Positions 1-8,928 of a stretch of 64,000 nt of DNA are shown piece after piece. Both the position numbers and the translations under genes were made by a program. The stretch spans positions 62,001 through 126,000 of the forward strand of contig JAGQPX010000058.1 of assembly GCA_020426505.1 (NCBI GenBank), given 5' to 3'. This DNA comes from Planctomycetaceae bacterium. Lineage in GTDB: Bacteria; Planctomycetota; Planctomycetia; Planctomycetales; Planctomycetaceae. Every line of letters starts with the position of its first letter. Position 1 is the stretch's first letter. Under the pieces are notes generated by a model. The model had not been told where the DNA came from, made no database searches, and saw only the letters and a program-made list of their open reading frames with translations.

Positions 1-1
1 A

Positions 2-1810
2 ACGTTTCTGGAGATCGCGAAAAGCACCGCCTCTGACCTGCGAACGCTTATTGAGATAATCGAAAGAGACACAGAGCTAAGCTCTCAGGTACTCCGGCTG
101 ATCAACAGTAGTGCCTATGGCCTTAATCAGAAGGTGGCATCAATTCCACGCGCGAGCACATTGCTCGGGCATCGTCGATGCAGAATGCTGCTTATGAGTG
201 CTGCACTAACTGCGTCGATGCGTTCAGTGAACTCGATCGATAAGAGCGATGGTGACTTTCTGTCACGGTCACTGGAAAGGGCGGTCTTTGCACGCGTAAC
301 CGCCGAAACACTCGGGGTCGACCCCGAGGCCGCGTATGTTGGCGCATTGCTGCAAGATCTTCTCCTGCCGCATCTACAACGTGCGTATCCGAACAAATAC
401 GATCACTTCGCTTCGTCGGAGCAATCGCTCAGCATCCTTGAACAAGAACACTTTGGCTGGAACCACGCAACAATGGCGGCCAAAGTCTTAACATCTTGGA
501 GTTTTCCAATAGAAGTCGTCTGTTGTGTGGCATTCCACCATGACCTCGATTTAATTGTGAGTAACGACGGCTATCGCGATTGCGGTCTCATTGCGCCGGC
601 AATCAGCGCCTTATTGCCGGACGTCTTCCGCCAGGAACCGGAAGGTGTTCGCCGGTTGTTTCAACTTCAAGACACAGTTCCAGAACTAAGGTTTATCGAG
701 ATCGCAGCTGAGGTGGATGAGGAGTTTCATCAACTCGGTCCGATGAGCAGTCACAGGATTTCATTGTGTGATCATCTGTCACATCTTGCGATGACCCTCA
801 TTGAACATGACAGAAGCCAAACAAACTGGTTGGGACGGACGATTGGACAGTACACGCTTGAAAAGAAGATCGGCGCAGGAAGCATGGGCGAAGTATATCG
901 CGCGCGCCACTCGATGCTTCGCCGCCCTGCTGCAGTCAAGCTGATGGCGATGTCCCATCTCTCCAGTGAAACTCTCGTGAGGTTTGAAAAGGAAGCTCAC
1001 ATCACAAGCGAACTCTCAAGTCCGCACACCGTGCAAGTCTACGACTATGGGGCAACTCCAGAAGGAGTCCTGTTCTACGTGATGGAGTACCTTGACGGAA
1101 TGACCTTGCGAAGAATGGTCGAAGAGTATGGACCATTGCCTGAAGGTCGCGTTATTCATATCCTTTCTCAAATCTGTGGCTCACTCGCTGAGGCTCACGG
1201 GAAAGGGCTGATTCATCGCGATGTCAAACCAGACAATGTCCTTGTGTCGGTTTGCGGAGGGGTAAGCGATGTTGCAAAGTTACTAGATTTTGGACTTGTC
1301 GAGGTTGTCGGCGGAGCGGGCAGTCCGTCCAGCGGCAAGCATCTTCAAGGGACGCCGCTCTATATGGCTCCAGAGGCAATTGTAGATCCGGAGAAGATCG
1401 ACGAACGGACTGATGTCTATGCATTGGGAGCCGTCGGGTACTATCTGCTTTCCGGGGTTCCACTCTTTTCCGAAACTAAGGTTGTTGACGTACTCCAGCT
1501 GCAGGTGACTCATGACCCGCCATCCCCATCACAGAGAAGTGGCCGAGAGATTGCAGAGGATTTGGAAGCCCTCGTCATGCAATGTTTGAGAAAAAATGCC
1601 AACGAGCGGCCTCACAATGTGATGTCGGTTGCAGAGAAGCTTTCACGGTGTCGTTCCGCGAATGGATGGTCGTTTGACGACGCTCATAGATGGTGGTCCC
1701 AGCACGTCACTCCTGCTTCGACGACGACAGCGAGTTGGTCGGAACCTCCTGGGAGTAAGGTGACTCAAGATGAGCTAGTTTCAACGATTCACATCAACAC
1801 AGACACCTAA
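2..1810 (+). CDS. HDOD domain-Ser/Thr protein kinase (5' end outside window)
   Basis: The reading frame is open from base 2, so the true start lies upstream and the GTG at 134 is internal. The first ~270 residues visible form an HDOD domain (LSSQVLRLINSSAYG near the window edge, then HHDL). HDOD domains occur in bacterial signalling proteins. A Hanks-type kinase follows, from about base 838: G-loop GAGSMGEV, AVK lysine, HRDVKPDN catalytic loop, DFG and MAPE. No membrane segment is visible, so a cytosolic location is inferred. The C-terminal tail ends with WSFDDAHRWW, a motif also found at the end of the kinase at 12172. Substrate unknown. Confidence 0.93.
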   Translation, partial: TFLEIAKSTASDLRTLIEIIERDTELSSQVLRLINSSAYGLNQKVASIPRASTLLGHRRCRMLLMSAALTASMRSVNSIDKSDGDFLSRSLERAVFARVTAETLGVDPEAAYVGALLQDLLLPHLQRAYPNKYDHFASSEQSLSILEQEHFGWNHATMAAKVLTSWSFPIEVVCCVAFHHDLDLIVSNDGYRDCGLIAPAISALLPDVFRQEPEGVRRLFQLQDTVPELRFIEIAAEVDEEFHQLGPMSSHRISLCDHLSHLAMTLIEHDRSQTNWLGRTIGQYTLEKKIGAGSMGEVYRARHSMLRRPAAVKLMAMSHLSSETLVRFEKEAHITSELSSPHTVQVYDYGATPEGVLFYVMEYLDGMTLRRMVEEYGPLPEGRVIHILSQICGSLAEAHGKGLIHRDVKPDNVLVSVCGGVSDVAKLLDFGLVEVVGGAGSPSSGKHLQGTPLYMAPEAIVDPEKIDERTDVYALGAVGYYLLSGVPLFSETKVVDVLQLQVTHDPPSPSQRSGREIAEDLEALVMQCLRKNANERPHNVMSVAEKLSRCRSANGWSFDDAHRWWSQHVTPASTTTASWSEPPGSKVTQDELVSTIHINTDT

Positions 1811-2056
1811 CGTCTCAACCATCTCGGGGAGTACAGCCTCGTGATGCCTCGTCGAGACGCCGACCATCATGGTCCGGAGCATGCGATCAGCCCGCCGTTC
1901 GTCTTTCCGCATCGCCTCGATCGCCGGAATCTTGACCTCGACCGACATCCCCCAGAGCCACCACCGACTCTTCAACCTTCCAAGACAACCGTGACATCAT
2001 CCGACGCATGGGTCCGCTGCTGATCGAGCTGCACGATTCTGGTGGTCGAATCGGGA

Positions 2057-2608
2057 TCAATGCTCATGGTCATGTTCGTGATCATGGCGATGACTGAACT
2101 CGCCTTGATACGACTTACCTTGGATCGTCAGTTGCAACTTCGGCTCGAATCCGGCTTCGTCGAGATGTTGCACCAGATCCGTATCCTCCGAGACAAATCG
2201 TGAAGATCGACCTTCCGGATCGTTCTCATCAGGTGAAGCGGGAAGCGAATATTGCTCCGGTTCGCCGTCATGTCTGGCATTGATCTTGATCTCAGTCGCT
2301 TCGATCGGCACCGGCGTCGTTGCCCCTGAATCGAGGATGTAGATCGTAACGGATTGATCGTTATGTACGAGCTCGGCGTGGTATTCCTCGTTCCCTAACT
2401 CGATCAGCTCGCCGTGATGCGGGCCTTCGCTGGGATGTGCGTGCTCGCCGTGATCATGTCCGCTGTGATCATGCAAGTCGTGCGAATTGGCTGTTTCGGA
2501 AGGTGGAGGTGAACCTGATCCATCAGTCGCTGGACCGTTTCCACAACCGCTGAGTGAAATGGCAATGCCGGTGAGTCCAAGTGCAACACAGTTACAAAGA
2601 AGTTTCAT
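2057..2608 (-). CDS. His-rich lipoprotein of metal-efflux locus
   Basis: This 183-residue protein starts at the ATG at 2608, which has an AGGAG ribosome-binding site and is directly followed by a signal peptide; an in-frame start 33 bases upstream is less likely. A lipobox (LSGC) predicts a lipid-anchored envelope protein. Two His/Asp/Glu clusters, one just after the anchor (HDLHDHSGHDHGEHAH) and one at the C-terminus (HRHDHEHDHEH), suggest metal binding. The gene lies 29 bases downstream of the RND pump on the same strand. A role as metal buffer or chaperone for the efflux system is inference; I do not recognise a named family. Confidence 0.85.
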   Translation of the reverse strand: MKLLCNCVALGLTGIAISLSGCGNGPATDGSGSPPPSETANSHDLHDHSGHDHGEHAHPSEGPHHGELIELGNEEYHAELVHNDQSVTIYILDSGATTPVPIEATEIKINARHDGEPEQYSLPASPDENDPEGRSSRFVSEDTDLVQHLDEAGFEPKLQLTIQGKSYQGEFSHRHDHEHDHEH

Positions 2609-2637
2609 GGGTATCTCCTGATGATGTCTTCGAGCGA

Positions 2638-5600
2638 TCATCCATGTCCTTTGAATGAACGTCCGTCTACGTACCCGACCTTGGCGGCGGCAGGTTCAAT
2701 GTGCTCCGTCGTCCTGGACGGAGAGTGATGTGATTCGGGTCGCAGGTGTGCTTCTTCAACGAGATCGATCTCCGAATGCAACTCGCTCACGACCCGCTCG
2801 GCTTCGTTGATACCGAACAACCAAAACAGAGCGGGATGCACGAAGAAATCGAGCAGGGTCGAACTGATCAGTCCGCCGAGGATGACGGTCGCGACCGGGT
2901 ACAGGATCTCCTTGCCGGGCTCTCCCGCTGCCATGACGAGAGGAACGAGTCCAATGCCCGAGGTCAGGGCCGTCATCAACACGGGTGCGAGTCGTTCCAG
3001 CCCGGCACGGACGATCATGTCCTTGGTCCAACTCTCGCCTTCGTACTTGACCAGATGCAGATAGTGATTGAGCAGCAGAATGCCGTTGCGTGAGGCGATC
3101 CCCGCGAGTGAGATGAAGCCCACCATCGCGGCAATTGTCAGCGTCTGACCAGTCACAACCAATGCGACCACCGAGCCAATGAACGCCATCGGCAGCGCGG
3201 CCATCACCTGCAATGACAGGTTGACCGATCGGAACATGGTGAACAGGACCAGAAACACACCGATCAGCGCGACCACAAACAGTGCTCCAATGACCTGAGA
3301 GGCCGACTGCTGACTCTCGAACTGGCCGCTGTACTCAATGAAGTAACCGGCTGGCAGTGTCTCGATGACGGGTCGCACCTGCCGCTGAATGTCCTGCACA
3401 ACGTCGACGACGCCCCGCTCGGAGACATTGCATTGCAGGACAATACGTCGGCGAACATTCTCACGGTTGACCGTATTTGGCCCCCCCGATTCGTAAATGT
3501 TTGCGACTGCTTCGAGTGGCAGCCGTCCTCCGTCACGCATCTCGATCGTCAGTCGCCGCAGTGCCTGAAGGTTCTCCCGATAGTTTTCGTCGAGGCGGAT
3601 CAGCAGGTCGAACGTGCGTTGACCGATCAGCACCTCGGAGGCGACTTGCCCGTTCATGGCCGTTTCGATGAAATCGTTGACCTCAGCTGCTGTCAGCCCG
3701 TACACCAGCAGTTTGTCCTTGTCGAGTTCGATCCGCAGTTGCGGGATGATCACCTGCGGCTCGACGAGTAGGTCAGTGACGCCTGGCACTTCCTGCATGG
3801 CCGCTTGCATTTCCTGCGCCTTGCGGCGGAGTACGTCGAGGTCATCCCCATAAATCTTGATGCCGATCTGTGCCTTTACGCCGGAGAGCATGTGCGAGAT
3901 CAGGTGAGCGATCGGCTGCTCGACCGCAGTCACGATGCCAGGGATGTCGGCCATCGCCTCGCGAATCTCATCCAGTTGCGCTTCACGGCTGCGAGGTGAC
4001 TCGGGGTCCAGTTCGATGATGATCTCGCTCATGTTCACGCCCTCAGCGTGCTCGTCGAGTTCAGCCCGGCCGGTCCGTCGGACGAACTGCACCACGTCCT
4101 TGATCTCCTGCAGGCGTTGTTCGACCCGCTGACCAATCTCATTCGACGTCTTCAATGACGTCCCAGGCGGCAATACCACATTGAGTTGCACGGCCCCTTC
4201 GTTGAACGGTGGCAGGAAGTCGCGTTCGAGTGTCATCACGAATAGACCAGCGACAGCGACCGCTGCCACCGTCACCAACAGATTGAGACCCGGCAGACGG
4301 AGACTGAAGCGGATCACCCGCTCGCCAATCCATTTGATCCCCCTCAGGAGGAACCCGTCCTTCTCACTCTCGGTGAGTGAGCGACCGGACAGCAGCCAGT
4401 ACGACAGCACGGGCGTCACGGTCAGCGAGACGAGCAGCGACGACAGAATCGAGACGATGTACGCAACGCCCAACGGCGTAAACAATCGGCCCTCCATCCC
4501 GGACAGAGCAAACAACGGGATGAACACCAGGATCACGATCATCGTGCCGAACACGATTGAGTTACGGATCTCGACACTCGCCCGGAAGACGACCAGCAGC
4601 GCCGGCAGCGGCTTCGCACTCTGACGATTCTCCTTCAGCCTGCGGAAGATGTTCTCGACATCGACGATCGCGTCATCGACCAGTTCACCGATCGCAACCG
4701 CCAGACCACCAAGCGTCATCGTGTTGATCGAGATGCCGAAAAAAGAGAACACGATCGCTGTCATCACGAGTGACAGTGGGATCGCCGTGAGCGTGATGAA
4801 CGTCGTGCGGATGTTCATCAGGAACAGGAACAGAATGATCACGACTAAAGTGCCGCCGTCGCGGAGTGCTTCGACAACGTTCTCGATCGCCCGATCGATG
4901 AACGACTTTTGTGTGTAGAGTGGAGCAACCCGCAAATCGTCGGGAAGCGAGGGACGCAGGTCGTCGATCGCGGCCATGACATCATCAGTTACCTGCCGCG
5001 TATCGGCTCCGGGTTGCTTGTTGATTGTCAGAATGACAGCCGGACCTCCGGAGAAGTCGCACTCGTCACGACGGACGTATGCTGCACTGTCACCCCGTTT
5101 GACCTGTGCCCCCTCAACGACGTTTGCAATCTGTTGCAGGCTGACCGACTGCCCGTCGCGAATGGTCACGACGACTTTCCGCAGGTCCTCAATCGTCTGC
5201 ACCAGACCCAAAGCTCGGACGAGGAGTTCGTTCGGACCCTGATCATCGAGATAGCCGCCGGTCGCGTTCTCGTTGCTGCTCTGCACGGCTGTCTTCACCT
5301 CGTGCAGCGTGACTCCGTACCGCAGCATCGCGTCCGGGTCAACCAGCACCTGAAACTGCTTGCGGCCTCCCCCCATCGTGAACACCTGCGACACGCCGGG
5401 GATGGTGAGCAAACGTTGCCTGACCACCCAGTCTCCCAGCGTCCGCAACTCCAGCGGATCGGTCGTGCCGTCATCGCTCCACATGCCCAGCATGAGAATC
5501 TGCCCCATGATGGACGAGATGGGTGCGAGTGTGGGCTTGACCCCTTTGGGCATCCGGTCCTGAACGAGTTGCAGTCGTTCGTTGACGATCTGCCTGTCGG

Positions 5601-5913
5601 TGAAGATATCGGTGCCCCAGTCAAACTCGACATACACAACCGAGATCCCAATGCCCGACGAACTGCGAACCGCCTGCACCCCGTTGGCCCCATTCATCGC
5701 CGTCTCGATCGGGAACGTCACCAGCGTCTCGACCTCTTCGGGAGCCAGTCCGGGTGCTTCGGTCATGATCACGACGCGCGGCCGGTTCAGATCGGGAAAC
5801 ACATCGATCTGCGCCTGCGTCGCCTGATAAGTCCCATAGCCGATCAGAAACAGCGCAGCTGCCATCACGAGCAGGCGTTGCTTGAGTGCGAAACGGATGA
5901 TGGAGTTGAGCAT
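2638..5913 (-). CDS. Heavy-metal efflux RND transporter (CusA/CzcA family)
   Basis: The 1091-residue inner-membrane pump has the usual length for the HME-RND family. It begins with one membrane helix followed by DVFPDLNRPRV. It carries the family signature GELVDDAIVDVENI in the first helix bundle, two large periplasmic loops, and a second helix bundle (SLAGIASRNGILLLNH). Members export divalent or monovalent metal cations from periplasm or cytosol through a tripartite complex. The adaptor is encoded upstream, across the small gene at 5940-6293. The metal cannot be decided from sequence alone. No outer-membrane channel gene is adjacent. Confidence 0.96.
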   Translation of the reverse strand: MLNSIIRFALKQRLLVMAAALFLIGYGTYQATQAQIDVFPDLNRPRVVIMTEAPGLAPEEVETLVTFPIETAMNGANGVQAVRSSSGIGISVVYVEFDWGTDIFTDRQIVNERLQLVQDRMPKGVKPTLAPISSIMGQILMLGMWSDDGTTDPLELRTLGDWVVRQRLLTIPGVSQVFTMGGGRKQFQVLVDPDAMLRYGVTLHEVKTAVQSSNENATGGYLDDQGPNELLVRALGLVQTIEDLRKVVVTIRDGQSVSLQQIANVVEGAQVKRGDSAAYVRRDECDFSGGPAVILTINKQPGADTRQVTDDVMAAIDDLRPSLPDDLRVAPLYTQKSFIDRAIENVVEALRDGGTLVVIILFLFLMNIRTTFITLTAIPLSLVMTAIVFSFFGISINTMTLGGLAVAIGELVDDAIVDVENIFRRLKENRQSAKPLPALLVVFRASVEIRNSIVFGTMIVILVFIPLFALSGMEGRLFTPLGVAYIVSILSSLLVSLTVTPVLSYWLLSGRSLTESEKDGFLLRGIKWIGERVIRFSLRLPGLNLLVTVAAVAVAGLFVMTLERDFLPPFNEGAVQLNVVLPPGTSLKTSNEIGQRVEQRLQEIKDVVQFVRRTGRAELDEHAEGVNMSEIIIELDPESPRSREAQLDEIREAMADIPGIVTAVEQPIAHLISHMLSGVKAQIGIKIYGDDLDVLRRKAQEMQAAMQEVPGVTDLLVEPQVIIPQLRIELDKDKLLVYGLTAAEVNDFIETAMNGQVASEVLIGQRTFDLLIRLDENYRENLQALRRLTIEMRDGGRLPLEAVANIYESGGPNTVNRENVRRRIVLQCNVSERGVVDVVQDIQRQVRPVIETLPAGYFIEYSGQFESQQSASQVIGALFVVALIGVFLVLFTMFRSVNLSLQVMAALPMAFIGSVVALVVTGQTLTIAAMVGFISLAGIASRNGILLLNHYLHLVKYEGESWTKDMIVRAGLERLAPVLMTALTSGIGLVPLVMAAGEPGKEILYPVATVILGGLISSTLLDFFVHPALFWLFGINEAERVVSELHSEIDLVEEAHLRPESHHSPSRTTEHIEPAAAKVGYVDGRSFKGHG

Positions 5914-5939
5914 GGCTGAGAGTTGAGAGCGGAGGGCTA

Positions 5940-6293
5940 TTATGACAAGCTCGTCCGTAGACCACTTAACATACGAGCGACTTCTTCTGCGTCAGATTCC
6001 AGCGAGGTTCGTGCGTGCTCGGACATGTATGATTGCCTTGTTGCAATCCGTGCCTGCGACACGACTTCCATGAGTGAGCCATACGCGATCTCAACAAATC
6101 GGGAAAACTCACGATCTGAATTGCGGCTTGTGCCCTCAGCAATATTTGAAGAAATCGAAACGGCTGCTCTGCGCATCTGGCTTGTCAGACCGAAACGCTC
6201 GTCGCCTGGAAACGCCGAGCTGACCTCATAGACAAGGTCTGCAAACTCAATCGCGCGATGCCAGACATCAAACTTCTCAAATCGAAACATCAT
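5940..6293 (-). CDS. Four-helix-bundle protein (S23/IVP family)
   Basis: This 117-residue all-helical protein has the hallmarks of the four-helix-bundle family first noted in 23S rRNA intervening sequences: [14 protein letters not shown] at the start, [19 protein letters not shown] in the middle and [14 protein letters not shown] after it. The family is common in bacteria, includes accessory proteins of diversity-generating retroelements, and mostly lacks a known function. Here no rRNA gene, reverse transcriptase or variable repeat is near. It sits between the RND pump and its adaptor, in the same orientation, so it is probably co-transcribed. A GATGAGG site precedes the ATG pair at 6293/6290. 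Confidence 0.9.
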   Translation of the reverse strand: MMFRFEKFDVWHRAIEFADLVYEVSSAFPGDERFGLTSQMRRAAVSISSNIAEGTSRNSDREFSRFVEIAYGSLMEVVSQARIATRQSYMSEHARTSLESDAEEVARMLSGLRTSLS

Positions 6294-6383
6294 GGCCTCA
6301 TCTTCATCCGGAATATCAAAACAGTCAGGTCATTCCTCTTAGTCATTTTCAGCCCAATCTGCTCTCTCCTCTCCGCTCTCAGC

Positions 6384-7895
6384 TCAGTGGTTATGCCCCG
6401 CGTGCGGATCGACTCCGCCGCCAGTTTTGTTCTTGAGTGCCATTTGCATCTGGTGAGCGCCGCGAGTGGCGACAACGTCGCCAGGGAACAGCGAACCATC
6501 GTTGGCGATGACAGCCTCGTATTGGTCGCGGTGCTTCACGTGAACGGGGACACGATCGAAGTGGTTGCCGTTCTGTTGGAAGACGAAGTACTCGGCTCCT
6601 TCGCGGGCGAGAGCATCGACCGGCAACACGATCTGCTCCGGCCACTCTTCGACCGGCACGCGAAGTTGCAGACGTTGTCCGGGGAGATACTTCCATTCGA
6701 TGTACCGATTTCCGTCCGCACGACGGTCCTTGGTGACCTCGTTCGGCAGTCGCACGTAGAAGTGCAGCGTGCGTGAACTGACGTCAACCTGATTGGCCAG
6801 ATAAGCGATTTCCAGCCCCTTAACTGTCAACGATTTCTCACCTGGCTGATCGAAGATCGCATCGACGGTCCACCCTCGTTCGGATGCCTGTCGAAGTTGT
6901 TGAATGTCCTGCTCGAACGCCATCCCTTCGATGAACAGCTCCGCAAAGTCGCTCAGCACGCACAACGTCTCACCCGCGTTGATAGACTGTCCTTTGTGAA
7001 CGTTCAGGTCCTGTAAGATGAGCGGGTCGTCCTGCGGCGATACCGGCTCCTCCTCGGCTTCTGCTTCCTCTGAGAACGAAACAGGGCTCAACGGATTGCG
7101 GGTGAGCCTCATCTCACTCTCACCATGTGAGTCGATCGAGGGTGCGAAGATTTGCAACTCACGGAGCAGCCGACGCTCGTCTTCGATGCGTTCCACCTGA
7201 GAGTCCGACAACCCATGCAATCGGAGTGCTTCACGTTGAGCCTTGAGAAGTGCCTCCAGCTTGTCTCGTGCATACTCCCGTTCGAGCAGGACTTTTCCTG
7301 CGATCGCTCCGCTTTGAGTGACTCGCTCCAGTCGCGTGATCTCGGCCTGCTCGACGTCCAGTTCGCCGAGTGTTTTGAGGAAGTCGGTTTGCGCCTGCAC
7401 CAGGTCTTCATGCGTCAGCCGAATCTGAAACAGCAGCGTGCCCGGCTCGACCGCTTCGCCCTGCACTGCATGGACGTGGGTGACGACACCCGTCATTGGA
7501 GTCGCGACCTGCACCCGCGTGCGACCGGGACGCTCGACAACGACAGCTGGAACGATCAGTGACTTGCGATAGATCTCAAGCGACACCGGGCGAATGGCCT
7601 CCGAAGTAAGACCGATGTTTCGCTGCCCCTGTTCGGAAAGTTCAAGCGAGGTGGCATCGTCGTGCCCTGCATGGGACCCATGATCGTGCTCCGCATGCAA
7701 GTCGTCATGGCCCCCATGTCCATGACTGTGTGAGTCGGACGGCGGGGCTGATCGGAAGGCGGCAGCCGATCCTTCGACCCATGCCATCGTCGCCGGGAAC
7801 CATCTGTTCCACGTCATGAGGCCGACCCCTCCCACAACAACAATCGCGGTGAGCCAAAGCCACTTCGCAAGGTTTTTTGGAATGCGTTGATTCAT
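6384..7895 (-). CDS. RND efflux periplasmic adaptor (CusB/CzcB type)
   Basis: I chose the ATG at 7895 (503 residues), because a GGAAG site precedes it and the protein then starts with a short basic stretch and one membrane helix; the frame itself is open 57 bases further upstream. A His-rich linker (SHSHGHGGHDDLHAEH) follows the helix. A barrel-sandwich/lipoyl half-motif (TPMTGVVTHVHAVQGEAVEPG), a helical hairpin, a long acidic insert and a membrane-proximal barrel come next. It ends GGVDPHAGHNH, which is again His-rich. It links the inner-membrane pump to an outer-membrane channel and is read together with the pump at 2638. Confidence 0.94.
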   Translation of the reverse strand: MNQRIPKNLAKWLWLTAIVVVGGVGLMTWNRWFPATMAWVEGSAAAFRSAPPSDSHSHGHGGHDDLHAEHDHGSHAGHDDATSLELSEQGQRNIGLTSEAIRPVSLEIYRKSLIVPAVVVERPGRTRVQVATPMTGVVTHVHAVQGEAVEPGTLLFQIRLTHEDLVQAQTDFLKTLGELDVEQAEITRLERVTQSGAIAGKVLLEREYARDKLEALLKAQREALRLHGLSDSQVERIEDERRLLRELQIFAPSIDSHGESEMRLTRNPLSPVSFSEEAEAEEEPVSPQDDPLILQDLNVHKGQSINAGETLCVLSDFAELFIEGMAFEQDIQQLRQASERGWTVDAIFDQPGEKSLTVKGLEIAYLANQVDVSSRTLHFYVRLPNEVTKDRRADGNRYIEWKYLPGQRLQLRVPVEEWPEQIVLPVDALAREGAEYFVFQQNGNHFDRVPVHVKHRDQYEAVIANDGSLFPGDVVATRGAHQMQMALKNKTGGGVDPHAGHNH

Positions 7896-8098
7896 GATGA
7901 CACTTCCAGCACATGCAACGAGTGCAGGGATGATCGCAATGCTCCAGAGCAACTGGAGTCGCGCAGCAGGGAATGATTCCGTTCCAGTAAGCGATCAGAC
8001 CAATGCAATCTCAGGGAAAGTCGGACGAGACACGCACACCAACGAATGGATGCGGAGCGCAGAGACCATGCCTGATGTTGGTCTGAGAGAGCGGACCG

Positions 8099-8557
8099 TT
8101 AGAGCAGCCACACCTGCGTCACTTCGCGCAGGGGCTCACAGTGGGAATCAATGTCGGGCGGTCGATTGCCTTCACCTGAGGAAGCCAGCTCACCACCCTC
8201 GACCAGAGTGATCGTCGAACCATCAATCACAGAGAGTGAGTTCAACATGCACAGTATCAATGTGATGTCATAACCGTCCGGACCCAGGACGAAACTGCAA
8301 TCGGGTTCGTCACAGGAATCACCCTCGCCGTGCTGGTGGCCATTATGGTGATTGGAGCAATCGTTATCAGTTGCATCCGGACTCACATGAGCGTGGCCAT
8401 GCCCGTGAACGCAGTGGTCATCCACGTCAATCGCAACTTGAGTCTCACCAAGACCATGTCGTCCGCTGCACTCACTTGTGTGATGAGTACAGCATCCGAG
8501 CAACGCGTGGAGCGCGACTGCGGTCATGGTCAGAAGTGAGGCGATCGTGTGAAACAT
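8099..8557 (-). CDS. His/Cys-rich secreted protein of metal-efflux locus
   Basis: This 152-residue protein begins with a hydrophobic signal (ASLLTMTAVALHALLGC). The Cys-Cys pair after it could be a lipobox. The next 80 residues hold many His, Cys and Asp (DDHCVHGHGHAHV, NHHNGHQHGEGD), which fits metal binding. It is the first gene of the minus-strand efflux set and is separated from the adaptor by about 200 bases with no gene. No ribosome-binding site is obvious. I do not recognise a family; an envelope metal-binding role is inferred from composition and position. Confidence 0.75.
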   Translation of the reverse strand: MFHTIASLLTMTAVALHALLGCCTHHTSECSGRHGLGETQVAIDVDDHCVHGHGHAHVSPDATDNDCSNHHNGHQHGEGDSCDEPDCSFVLGPDGYDITLILCMLNSLSVIDGSTITLVEGGELASSGEGNRPPDIDSHCEPLREVTQVWLL

Positions 8558-8928
8558 GGGGCGGTTGATGCCTTACCACCGACACTTTTGATTGCGAGAG
8601 CCACGGTGAGTGCGTTGTACCGGCTTTGTAAATTGCCGTCTACAGGAGTTGTTGATGCTCGAAGCGGATGCAAGTCGCATGCCGACCTGACAGATGCTCC
8701 GTCTCGAACGGAAGTCTACCGAATTATAGGCCTCAATCCGCAAGAGTTCCGCATCTTTTGGCCGGAACTCCTGCTGTCTTCAATCTGATGATTCTGTGAT
8801 CAGATCGACCACCACTTGGTTTCCAAACCATTACGGGTCAACGGTCTCCGGAGACGTTATATTCGGATAAACTGCAACTCCTGCCCGACCACCATCCGAC
8901 GACCACGATCATCACACGAGTGCTTACG
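8558..8928. other. Intergenic region between divergent genes
   Basis: This 371-base stretch separates the metal-efflux genes (minus) from the TIGR03032 gene (plus), so it should hold both promoters, but no clear paired -35/-10 boxes stand out. An ORF of 79 codons covers part of it on the plus strand, but it has no ribosome-binding site and no recognisable product. The one structured element is the inverted repeat at 8744-8770. Confidence 0.5.
8744..8770. repeat. Inverted repeat, 8-bp arms
   Basis: GAGTTCCG at 8744-8751 is perfectly complementary to CGGAACTC at 8763-8770, with an 11-base loop. It lies between divergent genes and could be a regulator-binding site or simply a hairpin; no T-run follows on either strand. 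Confidence 0.4.

Noticed and set aside
4909-5919. A 336-codon plus-strand frame
   Set aside because: It lies fully inside the RND pump gene on the opposite strand, has no recognisable domain and reads as a shadow of that gene.
5940-6293. Diversity-generating retroelement accessory protein
   Set aside because: The fold family fits, but no reverse transcriptase, template repeat or variable repeat is present nearby.
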